Of a stretch of DNA of 49,110 bases, positions 34,392-41,924 are shown piece by piece. Within the stretch, counting starts at the first letter, position 1. Every line of letters starts with the position of its first letter. Made by a program: the position numbers and the translations under genes. The notes below the pieces were generated by a model. It was given only the letters and a program-made list of their open reading frames with translations, ran no database searches and had not been told where the DNA came from. Source of the stretch: a bacterium (GTDB lineage Bacteria > Bdellovibrionota_C > UBA2361 > OMII01); NCBI GenBank assembly GCA_017853605.1, contig JAFMJG010000004.1:1-49110 (forward strand), read 5' to 3'.

Positions 34392-36245
34392 CTAGGCAGC
34401 AGGGAAGTAGAGGGATATGTTGGTCCCTGCCTGGCGCCTGGAGGCGAGCGTCACCGCGCCGCCATGCTTCTTCATCACCGACTTGGCCATCAGCATGCTG
34501 AGCCCGAGCCCCCGGCCCAGCTGGGTTCCCTTCGTTGAGAAGGATGCCTGCGGCACGCCAAAGTCCTCTCCAGGCGCTAGCCCCTCACCGTGATCGACAA
34601 TGCTGACGCGGCCATAGCTGCCCGGGGCTATCTCAAGAAGCTTTGCGTCTTCGGCGACCTGAACCCGATCCACGTGAATGACGATGAAACGCTCCGGCAG
34701 CCCCTGCATCGCGTCGATAGAGTTCTCGCACAGCTCCAGGAGAAGCTGCGCCACGGTAAAGTCGGCGAGCTCAACCTGGACATCCTCGTTGCAGACAAGC
34801 TCGAGGTGGCACTCGCCGCCATGCGTGCTTGCCAAAAGCTCCATGACAGCCTCGACGCAGGAGCGAAGCGACTTGCGGGTCCTCGCGCAGCCCTCATCGC
34901 CTGCCAGCGCGATCACGCGCTTTGAGAGCGCAAGCCCACGATTTGCCGCTTTCCGCAGGATGGTAAGCAGCTCCTCCACGCTGGATTCGCCGTCGCTGCC
35001 GGCCGTCTTCTGCTCGACCAGCGCCGCACACCCCAGGATTGATCCGAAAATCGTGTTGAAGTCGGCTGCAGAGGAACTCGCCAGCCGCGCGAAGGAATCC
35101 TCCCCGCTCGGCTGGTGAGGCAGCGCCCCCTCCCTGTCCGCTTCCCCAGGCGCCGATGGCCGGGCTGGCGAGAGGGGCCGCGCCGCTATCCACGTGGCCG
35201 CCTCTGCGAGCGATGCCGCCTCGTAGTCCGCCTTGGCGTCGCAGATGCCATCGTCCCCTCCCCGTCCCGTCCTGACCAGGACAGCCGCGCAGCCGCCATT
35301 TTTGCCGAGCTGGACATCAGAGCTCATGTCCCCCACCACAACACTCTGCGATAGGTCAACGTTCAGCTCGCGCTCTGCGCGCTTGAGGAAGTATGGGAAG
35401 GGCTTGCGGCATTCGCAGCCGTCGGCCTTCGAATGAGGGCAGAAGTAGATGCGATCGATGGCGCAGCCCGCCTTGGACGCCTGCCTCATCATCTCCCGAT
35501 TGACCGCGAAGAAGTCCTCGCGCGAAAAGTATCCCAGGCCGATGCCGGGCTGGTTCGTGACAACAACGACGCGGTATCCGCGCTCCTTGAGCGCCTTGAG
35601 CGCAGCAAAGCTCCCAGGGATCTCCCTGAACTTCCCTGGCTCGCTCAGGTACTCCACGTGCTCGTTGATGGTCCCATCACGGTCGACAAACACGGCGGGC
35701 CGGCGCTCGAAAGCCAGATGCTGCCCATCCTCGGTCCTCGCCGCAATCTCGATCCGCTCAATCGTGCCGGTGGTTGAGTGTCCGGCGCGAAACGGCACAA
35801 GCCTAACCTGCCCCCCGTGGCTCTCAACGATCTGCTTGGAGGAGAGCTGCTCGGCTGCGTAGTCGCCGGCCTTGATGTACAGGTCTGGCTTGAGGAGCTC
35901 CACGTTGAGGTTGTTGTTTCTCTCCGAGAAGACGAACACGTGGCCAACCGCCTGGAGCCCGGCAAGGACCTCCGCCCGCTGGCGCTCGCCGTTGATGGGC
36001 CTGGATTCTCCCTTGTTGGCCTTGACCGAGCCGTCCGAGTTGACCCCGACAAAGAGCACATCCACCTCTGCCCGAGCCCGCTCCAGGTACTCCACGTGCC
36101 CAACGTGGAGAATATCGAACACTCCCGAGGTAAATCCGACGCGCTTTCCCGCTGCCCGGTACCCCTCCCTCAGCGCGACGGCTGCCTCTCTGGTAACTAT
36201 CTTATTCATCATGCTGGCTGTCGGGTCCCGCAGGCTCTCCGTCAT
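34392..36245 (-). CDS. Fusion: heptose-P nucleotidyltransferase + heptose-bisphosphate phosphatase + histidine-kinase-like ATPase
   Basis: One unbroken 617-codon frame joins three modules. Residues about 13-165 are an RfaE2/HldE-C-type nucleotidyltransferase with FTSGVFDILHVGHVEYL (HxGH at 47-50) and IKAGDY. Residues about 183-350 are a GmhB-type HAD phosphatase: VFVDRDGTINE (Asp188, Asp190), VVVVTNQPGIG, the zinc set C269-x-H271 with C277-x-C279, and VVGDMSSD. Residues about 385-617 resemble an NtrB/hybrid-kinase core. The position expected for the phospho-acceptor His is Ala394 (AADFNTIFGSILG), while the ATP site looks intact: N508 (ENSIDAM), D551HGEG, FSTKG, and G577RGLGLSM. The first two modules are known steps to ADP-heptose for LPS core. 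The third is unexpected. The start is uncertain: the ATG at 36245 has AGGAGG directly abutting it, and Met12/Met13 (MNKIVTRE) fit the family start. Confidence 0.9.
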   Translation of the reverse strand: MTESLRDPTASMMNKIVTREAAVALREGYRAAGKRVGFTSGVFDILHVGHVEYLERARAEVDVLFVGVNSDGSVKANKGESRPINGERQRAEVLAGLQAVGHVFVFSERNNNLNVELLKPDLYIKAGDYAAEQLSSKQIVESHGGQVRLVPFRAGHSTTGTIERIEIAARTEDGQHLAFERRPAVFVDRDGTINEHVEYLSEPGKFREIPGSFAALKALKERGYRVVVVTNQPGIGLGYFSREDFFAVNREMMRQASKAGCAIDRIYFCPHSKADGCECRKPFPYFLKRAERELNVDLSQSVVVGDMSSDVQLGKNGGCAAVLVRTGRGGDDGICDAKADYEAASLAEAATWIAARPLSPARPSAPGEADREGALPHQPSGEDSFARLASSSAADFNTIFGSILGCAALVEQKTAGSDGESSVEELLTILRKAANRGLALSKRVIALAGDEGCARTRKSLRSCVEAVMELLASTHGGECHLELVCNEDVQVELADFTVAQLLLELCENSIDAMQGLPERFIVIHVDRVQVAEDAKLLEIAPGSYGRVSIVDHGEGLAPGEDFGVPQASFSTKGTQLGRGLGLSMLMAKSVMKKHGGAVTLASRRQAGTNISLYFPAA

Positions 36246-36273
36246 CCTCCTACTAGACCAACTTCCCCCTTTC

Positions 36274-36302
36274 TTGACAACGATCTCTTAGGCCAATACC
36301 GT
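36274..36302 (+). promoter_or_regulatory. Candidate promoter upstream of ahpC
   Basis: A perfect TTGACA (36274-36279) is followed 17 bases later by TACCGT, a weak -10. The site lies 170 bp before ahpC. A strong -35 with a poor -10 could mean activator dependence, but this is speculative. Confidence 0.35.
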
Positions 36303-36338
36303 GGGGCGTCTCGCAGGACGGCCTCTTCCACAAGGTGC

Positions 36339-36360
36339 CTGGCGCCGCATTCAGCGCCAG
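36339..36360 (+). promoter_or_regulatory. Hairpin in the ahpC leader
   Basis: CTGGCGC, 8-base loop, GCGCCAG: a perfect 7-bp stem between the candidate promoter and the ahpC start. It resembles hairpin 2 of the rplS leader in stem sequence. No T-run. Confidence 0.35.
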
Positions 36361-36471
36361 CAGGGCGCCGAAGGGGGTGTTGTGCGGGCGCGTCAGGGAG
36401 CGAGTCCAAGGAGCCGCGTCATAGGAGGCCCAGCCGCTTCTGCAACAGTGTCCAGAGTATCAGGAGTGTCT

Positions 36472-37005
36472 ATGCTAACTATCGGCGATACCTTTCCGTC
36501 ATTCTCGCTCAAGGCCTGCGTCTCGACAGATGAGGGCAGGGAGTTCCAGACTATTTCGAACGGGACCCACAAGGACTCCTGGAAAGTCGTCTTCTTCTGG
36601 CCCCTCGACTTCACGTTCGTCTGCCCCACGGAGATCGTGGAGTTCGGCGCCAAGAACGACGAGTTCAAGAAGCGCAAGTGCCAGGTGCTCGGCTGCAGCA
36701 CGGACTCGGAGTATTCGCACCTCGCGTGGCGCAATAGCCACCCGCAGCTCCGCGACCTGCCCTTCCCGATGCTCGCGGACCTCAAGCGCGAGCTGTCAGC
36801 GAGCCTCGGCATCCTCCACAAGGACGCGGGCATCTGCCTGCGGGCAACCTTCATCGTTGATCCGTCCAACACCATCCGGTGGGTTGCGGTAAACGATCTC
36901 CCTGTCGGACGAAACATTGATGAAGTTGTGCGGGTGCTCGACGCCCTCCAGACAGAGAAGCTGACGCCCTGCGGGTGGACGCCGGGACAGAAGACCCTCA
37001 ACTAA
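36472..37005 (+). CDS. ahpC: Peroxiredoxin, AhpC-type 2-Cys
   Basis: The 177-residue protein is a 2-Cys peroxiredoxin that reduces hydrogen peroxide and organic peroxides. The peroxidatic site is FFWPLDFTFVCPTEI (Cys51), followed by GCSTDSEYSHLAWRN and GICLRATFIVDP; the resolving cysteine is Cys167 in LTPCGWTPGQK. The ATG at 36472 has GGAG five bases upstream; the longer frame from 36301 is not protein-like. The reductant partner (AhpF, AhpD or thioredoxin) is not in the window. It is followed 30 bp later by the Rsm22-type gene on the same strand. Confidence 0.95.
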   Translation: MLTIGDTFPSFSLKACVSTDEGREFQTISNGTHKDSWKVVFFWPLDFTFVCPTEIVEFGAKNDEFKKRKCQVLGCSTDSEYSHLAWRNSHPQLRDLPFPMLADLKRELSASLGILHKDAGICLRATFIVDPSNTIRWVAVNDLPVGRNIDEVVRVLDALQTEKLTPCGWTPGQKTLN

Positions 37006-37035
37006 CGTCCCTTGGGTGGGGGCCTGCAGGCGGCG

Positions 37036-38178
37036 ATGGCGGAGACTCCCCTCCGCCGCCTGTGGGAGCAGCTTTTGGGAGAGCTCATGGCATGCCCCTC
37101 CGCTCTTGAGGAGATCGAGCAGCACCTCGTTGCGCAGATCCTCACCCCCCTCGCCCAGTCGCAATACCGCACCGGCGCCGTCAGTCACTCGGAGCTCCAG
37201 CCCTACGCAGCCGAGATCTCGCGCCTCTCGCGCCTCTACACCTCACACTCAGTTGGCTTCCGGCTCCCGGAGCCCACTGACACTGAGCTGAGCGCTGAAG
37301 CGTACGCGCTGTACTACACCCCGATCAATGCAGCCAAGATACTTCACCTCGCTCCCCTGGTCCCGCCCGCACCTGGGCCTCTCCGCGTGCTCGACTTCGG
37401 AAGCGGCCCAGGCACCGCGTCTCTCGCCCTCCTTTCTGCCCTTGGTGTCCCGCTGAAGATCACCTGCGTGGATCACTCGGCGCCGATGCGGCGCCTCGCC
37501 TCGCGCCTCATCTCCAGCTGGAGGAGCGGCGGGCTGACGAGCAGCCTCGATGTTGTGGCGAAGCTTCCCCGTGCCGGCGAGCAGCAGTTTGACCTCATCG
37601 TCGCAGCCAACTCGCTGGCCGAGCTCAACGAGAGCGAGGCGGTGCAGGCCCTAGAGGCGCTCGTTGCCCTGCTCTCCCCTGCAGGAACCCTCATCGTGGT
37701 TGAGCCGGGACAGCTTGCCCATACGCGACGCCTGATGAGGGCTCGCGATGCGCTGTCCGAGACACTCACGCCCACGTTTCCCTGTACCCGCCAGGGGCCG
37801 TGCCCGATGCTGCGGGCCTCTGAGAGTGACTGGTGTCACGGCACTCTTTCGTGGCAGCAGCCACCCCTCAATCGCCAGCTCGATGAGCTGCTCGGGTTCA
37901 ACAAGCACCGTATCAAGTACTCAGCATTCGCCTTCCAGCGCGGAGTTGCCTTACGGGCAGGCTACCGAGTGACAATGCCCGCCCGGAAGGGTGCGCGGGG
38001 GATCGAGGTTTCGCTATGCGGCGAGGGCTTCTATGGGCCCGTGCTTATCAGGAAGGGGGGCCGATCCGCGGGCACCAGGGCGCTGGAACGTGCGGATCTG
38101 CTGGACCGGGTTGGGCTCTCTGAACCCCCAAGTTCGGAGCTTGCCCCGACCATTTCATCGGAATCGCTCGCCCCATAA
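37036..38178 (+). CDS. Rsm22-type class I SAM methyltransferase-like protein
   Basis: The 380-residue protein matches the Rsm22/METTL17 family, which acts in small ribosomal subunit assembly. It has a helical N-terminus, YALYYTPINAAKILHLAPL near residues 90-108, the SAM-binding motif RVLDFGSGPGTAS near 117-129, FDLIVAANSLAEL and TLIVVEPG. Then come cysteines 250, 256 and 267 (CTRQGPC, then DWCHGTLSW) and Cys328 (SLCGEGF). This four-Cys set corresponds to the proposed [4Fe-4S] site of METTL17-like proteins. The ATG at 37036 is chosen over the upstream TTG at 37012. The C-terminal 30 residues are low complexity. It may be cotranscribed with ahpC. Confidence 0.85.
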   Translation: MAETPLRRLWEQLLGELMACPSALEEIEQHLVAQILTPLAQSQYRTGAVSHSELQPYAAEISRLSRLYTSHSVGFRLPEPTDTELSAEAYALYYTPINAAKILHLAPLVPPAPGPLRVLDFGSGPGTASLALLSALGVPLKITCVDHSAPMRRLASRLISSWRSGGLTSSLDVVAKLPRAGEQQFDLIVAANSLAELNESEAVQALEALVALLSPAGTLIVVEPGQLAHTRRLMRARDALSETLTPTFPCTRQGPCPMLRASESDWCHGTLSWQQPPLNRQLDELLGFNKHRIKYSAFAFQRGVALRAGYRVTMPARKGARGIEVSLCGEGFYGPVLIRKGGRSAGTRALERADLLDRVGLSEPPSSELAPTISSESLAP

Positions 38179-38224
38179 CGGCGTGTAGCCCCTAACCCCC
38201 TGAAGGTAGGAAGGAGTTTTTGCG

Positions 38225-38269
38225 ATGATTACTGTAATGACCAGCGCAGGTTATGCCGACCTTCTGTAG
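38225..38269 (+). CDS. Possible 14-aa leader peptide (micro-ORF)
   Basis: ATG to TAG encodes MITVMTSAGYADLL. A strong Shine-Dalgarno (GAAGGAG) lies 8 bases before the ATG, better than that of most neighbouring genes. It starts 46 bp after the Rsm22-type stop and ends 44 bp before the degenerate-ABC gene. It may be a regulatory leader peptide or a chance ORF; no attenuator-like codon run is visible. Confidence 0.4.
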   Translation: MITVMTSAGYADLL

Positions 38270-38313
38270 TGCCCATAATAGGTACAGGGATTCTCTAGGG
38301 GGAATGCGGAGGG

Positions 38314-39777
38314 ATGCCAAAGAAGCTCCTAATCAAGACTCTGTCTAACTCGGGGGAGTTGCTAAACGTAATCAACTGCCCAGCGGGTCGAGTGAGCGTG
38401 TTCCGCGGGAGCGCCCCAGCGGACCTGCGCCCCTACCAGCGCGCCCTAATCGGAACCCACGGCAAAGAAAAGATGATCGTACAGGTGGATGATACCGCGT
38501 ACGACCCAGAGCTCCACAACGTAATCGGACTTGGTGAGGCGCCGCCACACGCAGGCATGACCGTGCGAGCCTTCCTGGCGAAGGCCGGCATCGAGGATGA
38601 CTCGCTGCCCGGGCTGCTCTCGTCGTTTGGGCTTGAAGACACCGCCGATCTGAAGTGCTCAGCGCTCTCTCCTGACCAGGAGCGGCGCATCCGCATCCTG
38701 TCCGCAACCTCCCAGCCAGACCGGGCGCTGATTGCCAATGAGCCGTTTGAGCACATCACGAGCCAGTGGAGAGAGCGCTTTGCTGAGCTGCTGGCCGACT
38801 TCGCCCAGATCCGCAACGGGCTGGTCGTGATTTCAGGCCTCTCATACCGGCCTGAATGCTGGATCGACAACTCTCTCATCCTGCGTGTTGAGGTTGGCCA
38901 ATCTATCCAGCGCACGATCGGATTTGGCCAAGCCGGCTCCGAGGCCAACCAGTTGGTGGAGGATCTGCGCAAGAAGCTGCAGGAGGAGCGCGCACAGGGG
39001 GATGCGCGTCGCGCCACCGCCGCGGCTTCGGCATCAGCTGCGACAGCGGGATACATCCCCGCCGGCAGGGATACGGGCGCTGCCCCATCCGACCTTTCGC
39101 TGATACGGTCCTGGCTCCTGAGCGGCGAAAGCCTCGGGCTTAAGGTCGCCTCAACGGTGCTCGCTGCAGCCGTGGGCATCGGAAGCGCCATTCTCGTGAT
39201 GCGGGGAGCCGGCTCCCCGACCGACCTCGCCGAAAAAACGGAGACCGTTGCCCTCTCGAAGCCAACAGAGCAGCCTGCTGAGAATCCCCAGGGGAGCCAG
39301 AGCAACACGCTCGACAGGGCCATAGCGGACGCCAAGAACGAGGCCCAGCGAAGCGCTGGCCAAGTCCAGGATGGCGGCGCCTCTTCTGTCGCCCGAGTAC
39401 GCTACATCCTTGATGAGTACCCCGAGGTGATCCGGGCCTCGATTATCGAGACGACTCGCGGCCAGATCGGCGAGGCTGCGCCGCCCGAGGGGCCCGCTAC
39501 GGGCCAGCCACCAGCGGCGCCGGCAAAGAGCGGAAACCTGTACAGCCTGCTCGAGCGCGCAAGCAGCAACGAGCCTGCAGCCCCCGGCGGCTACGCTCCC
39601 CAGCCTCCGGCCGCTGTCTATGAGGAGGAGCCGTACTACCCAGCGGAGCAGGAAGAGAGCCCCAGTGGCTCAGCCCAGACTGAGGAGGATCAGAAGCGTG
39701 AGGCGATACGCGCCAAGTTCCTGGAAGCGATCAGGTCTGCTGCAGAGCGCCGGGAGACCTCGCTTGAGGAGGAGTAG
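38314..39777 (+). CDS. Degenerate ABC-ATPase-like domain with membrane anchor and acidic tail
   Basis: In this 487-residue protein, residues about 5-195 align by eye with an ABC nucleotide-binding domain whose key residues are lost. The position of Walker A reads VFRGSAPADLRPYQRALIG without GxxGxGKS/T. The signature LSGGQ is LSPDQ (118-122), Walker B plus Glu is ALIANEPF (Asp to Asn142, Glu143 kept), and the H-loop region is VVISGLSYRP without His. A linker, one strong membrane helix (about 274-298, LKVASTVLAAAVGIGSAILVM), and a long acidic/Pro-rich tail follow, ending in a charged helix (KREAIRAKFLEAIRSAAERRETSLEEE). It probably cannot hydrolyse ATP and may be an anchor or regulator. The start is supported by GGAGGG just upstream, although the spacing is tight. 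Confidence 0.8.
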   Translation: MPKKLLIKTLSNSGELLNVINCPAGRVSVFRGSAPADLRPYQRALIGTHGKEKMIVQVDDTAYDPELHNVIGLGEAPPHAGMTVRAFLAKAGIEDDSLPGLLSSFGLEDTADLKCSALSPDQERRIRILSATSQPDRALIANEPFEHITSQWRERFAELLADFAQIRNGLVVISGLSYRPECWIDNSLILRVEVGQSIQRTIGFGQAGSEANQLVEDLRKKLQEERAQGDARRATAAASASAATAGYIPAGRDTGAAPSDLSLIRSWLLSGESLGLKVASTVLAAAVGIGSAILVMRGAGSPTDLAEKTETVALSKPTEQPAENPQGSQSNTLDRAIADAKNEAQRSAGQVQDGGASSVARVRYILDEYPEVIRASIIETTRGQIGEAAPPEGPATGQPPAAPAKSGNLYSLLERASSNEPAAPGGYAPQPPAAVYEEEPYYPAEQEESPSGSAQTEEDQKREAIRAKFLEAIRSAAERRETSLEEE

Positions 39778-39785
39778 CACCGCCG

Positions 39786-39812
39786 TGGCGAGGCGCCCGA
39801 AGCCCCTCGCCA
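39786..39812. terminator. Hairpin between convergent genes
   Basis: TGGCGAGG, 11-base loop, CCTCGCCA, a perfect 8-bp stem, sits exactly between the stop codons of the degenerate-ABC gene and the LOG-family gene. No T-run on either side; it may act as a bidirectional terminator or 3'-end cap. Confidence 0.4.
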
Positions 39813-39813
39813 G

Positions 39814-40629
39814 CTAGGCCGGCTCCTCAACACTGCCCGAGCGGGCGCGGAAGCTTCTGTGGTGCGCGGAGATGATCTCAAAGACCTCCTCAGGCGTGTC
39901 AACGATGTGGATGGTGTTGAAGTCCTTGTCGCCAACGAGCCCGCGACCGAGGGGTATGGCCCTCATCCAGTCAATCAGCCCGCTCCAGAAGTCCTTCTCC
40001 AGGAGCACGATCGGCCGTGGCGTGGCGTGCTTGACCTGAATGAGCTGCCAGACGAAGAAGAACTCCAGCAGCGTGCCGATCCCGCCCGGCGTGCAAACGA
40101 CCGAGTGCGACAGCCGAATGAAGTCATCAAGGCGCGACGAGAACTTGTGGTGGTGCCGCTTGATGTCCAAGTGCCTGTTCGGCTCCGGCTCAAACTCAAG
40201 CTGAATCGAGAGGCCGTATGAGAGGCTCTTGGTCTTTTTTTCCTCCCGCCCAAGGCGGGCTCCCTTGTTGGCCGCCTCCATCAGGCCGGGACCACCGCCG
40301 GTCAGCACGTCGATCCCCTCCCAGCTAAGGTAGCGGGCGAGCTCATACACGTCGTTGTACGCCTTTGTGTCGGGCTTGATACGGGCACTGCCGAAGATGC
40401 ACACCCGGTAGAAGCGATCCTCATCGAGCTTGCGAAGCTCGTCCTCAATAACCACCGCGCGCTGGTAGAGAAGCCGAAGCCGCTCATCGAGGTGCTTGCG
40501 GAGCTCTCCGCGGCTCCCTCGGCCCGGAGACCTCGGGCCCGGAACACGGGGGGTGTCTCCCTTGGAAGATCGGTCCCCTGCATTGCGGCGCCGGGACCTT
40601 TGGCGCCCATCTTTCTTACTGCTCGACAT
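39814..40629 (-). CDS. LOG-family (TIGR00730-like) Rossmann-fold protein
   Basis: The 271-residue protein has a basic disordered N-terminus (to about residue 45), then a lysine-decarboxylase-like/LOG Rossmann domain: VCIFGSARIKPDTKAYNDVYELARYL, DVLTGGGPGLMEAANKGARLG, the PGGIGTLLEFFFVWQLIQ signature, and RPIVLLEKDFWSGLIDWM. LOG enzymes release cytokinin-type bases from nucleoside monophosphates; bacterial members are nucleotide 5'-monophosphate phosphoribohydrolases of varied role. The two signature motifs (GGGPGxMEAANKGA and PGGxGTxxE) are intact, so activity is likely. It is convergent with the degenerate-ABC gene and divergent from rnhB (145 bp). Confidence 0.9.
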   Translation of the reverse strand: MSSSKKDGRQRSRRRNAGDRSSKGDTPRVPGPRSPGRGSRGELRKHLDERLRLLYQRAVVIEDELRKLDEDRFYRVCIFGSARIKPDTKAYNDVYELARYLSWEGIDVLTGGGPGLMEAANKGARLGREEKKTKSLSYGLSIQLEFEPEPNRHLDIKRHHHKFSSRLDDFIRLSHSVVCTPGGIGTLLEFFFVWQLIQVKHATPRPIVLLEKDFWSGLIDWMRAIPLGRGLVGDKDFNTIHIVDTPEEVFEIISAHHRSFRARSGSVEEPA

Positions 40630-40774
40630 ACCATATCAACGGTAGCCCTAAGCCCTTAGGGGCGCAACTGAAGAGTGTCATGCCGCGCCGGGAAGCCGCT
40701 TTTTTAGAGTTTGCTTCGCCTGCCTAAACAACCTACCCTGGCGGCGTCGAGCTGGGGCGCAAGCGGGGTGCTGC

Positions 40775-41374
40775 ATGAGGATCTGTGGAGTTGACGAAGC
40801 CGGTCGCGGCCCCTTGGCGGGCCCGGTGGTGGCAGCTGCTGTGGTCTTCAACGAGGGGTACCAAAACCCCCTGATCAAGGACTCAAAGGCGATAAGCGCG
40901 AAACAGCGAGACGCAATGTTCGAACAGATCAAAGCCACAGCTTTGGCGTGGTCGATTATCGCGGTGGGACCGCGCCGCATCGAGCAGCTCAACATATTGC
41001 AGGCTACGAAGCTCGCAATGAGGCTGGCTGTCGAGCGGGTTGAGGCTGACCTCGTGCTGATCGACGGCAACCAGCCGATCACCTGCCGCTTTCCCCAGCG
41101 CACGGTGGTTGGCGGTGACCGCCTTCACGTTGAGATCTCAGCCGCCTCGATCTTGGCGAAGGTGTGGCGAGACCGCCTTATGGAGACGCTGGGCGAGCGG
41201 TACCCAGGGTATGGGCTAGAGAAACACGCCGGATACCCGACGCCTAGCCACAAGAGAGCTATTCTGGAGCTAGGCCCGTGCCGAGCGCACCGAAAAACCT
41301 TCGCCGGCGTTGCCGGCATCTCCAAGCCATCCTCCGGCTTGGGCAGCGGTGCGCATGGCGGTATCGCCGCATAG
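40775..41374 (+). CDS. rnhB: Ribonuclease HII
   Basis: The 199-residue protein is RNase HII, which removes RNA from RNA-DNA hybrids and misincorporated ribonucleotides. Motifs: CGVDEAGRGPLAGPV at the N-terminus (Asp7, Glu8 catalytic), DSKAISAKQRDAMF, LNILQATKLAM, LVLIDGNQPI (third catalytic Asp), EISAASILAKVWRDRLM (fourth Asp), and GYGLEKHAGYPTPSHKRAI. The ATG at 40775 gives the standard N-terminus. The last ~30 residues (beyond RKTFAGVAG) are low complexity and lie in the 97-bp overlap with yraN. rnhB followed by yraN is a common order. Confidence 0.96.
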   Translation: MRICGVDEAGRGPLAGPVVAAAVVFNEGYQNPLIKDSKAISAKQRDAMFEQIKATALAWSIIAVGPRRIEQLNILQATKLAMRLAVERVEADLVLIDGNQPITCRFPQRTVVGGDRLHVEISAASILAKVWRDRLMETLGERYPGYGLEKHAGYPTPSHKRAILELGPCRAHRKTFAGVAGISKPSSGLGSGAHGGIAA

Positions 41375-41787
41375 CTTGGCTGCTGGAGCCTGGCGCATGG
41401 GGCGAGCGGGCCGCCGCGCGCCACCTCGAGGCCCAGGGCCTCATTATCCTGAAGAGAAACTGGCGCAGCCAGCGCCTTGAGGCGGACATCATCGCACTTG
41501 AGGGAAAGTGGATAGTGGTGGCCGAGGTGAAGACCCGCCACGTGACGTTGCGCGATGATTACCCTGCGCTCCTTGCAGTGCACCGCGAAAAGCTTGAGAG
41601 GCTCAAGCGCCTCGCCAGGCGTTTCGCCCGCAATAACGGGCCCCTCTTTCGCCGGCTTGCGCTGCGTGGGGCGCGCATTGATGGCGTCGAAGTGTACTAC
41701 CGCAAGGGACTCCTGGGCCTTCCGCGGGTGTGTGAGGTGCGCTGGCACAGGGCCCTCGCAATCCCCGAGCTGCCCCCGGTGCGGTGA
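41278..41787 (+). CDS. yraN: UPF0102/YraN-family endonuclease-like protein
   Basis: The 169-residue protein has the UPF0102 core: GAWGERAAARHLEAQGLIILKRNWRS, LEADIIALEGKWIVVAEVKTR (Asp and E-x-K of a PD-(D/E)XK-like fold), then the basic helix EKLERLKRLARRFAR and GARIDGVEVYYRKG. The family is nuclease-like but its role is unproven. The only usual in-frame start is GTG at 41278, 97 bp inside rnhB; reading the frame from there to the conserved core (residue ~39) shows no ATG, GTG or TTG, so a non-canonical start closer to GAWGE cannot be excluded. Overlap of this size is unusual. Confidence 0.85.
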   Translation: MPSAPKNLRRRCRHLQAILRLGQRCAWRYRRIAWLLEPGAWGERAAARHLEAQGLIILKRNWRSQRLEADIIALEGKWIVVAEVKTRHVTLRDDYPALLAVHREKLERLKRLARRFARNNGPLFRRLALRGARIDGVEVYYRKGLLGLPRVCEVRWHRALAIPELPPVR

Positions 41788-41845
41788 GCGGGGCGGAGAC
41801 GCGGGCCACTCCGCGCGCCACGTGCAACGTAGCCCCTCTAAGTGA

Positions 41846-41873
41846 TTGCACTTCAGCGCTCAGCATGTAAGAT
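41846..41873 (+). promoter_or_regulatory. Candidate promoter for the cytochrome c peroxidase gene
   Basis: TTGCAC (41846-41851), 16-base spacer, TAAGAT (41868-41873): a good sigma-70 match. Transcription would start about 45 bases before the ATG at 41925, which has AGGAGG four bases upstream. Confidence 0.55.
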
Positions 41874-41924
41874 TTTGCAGCGCTCACCTTGGCAGGCTGC
41901 CGGGGTTTTCATGACAGGAGGCTT

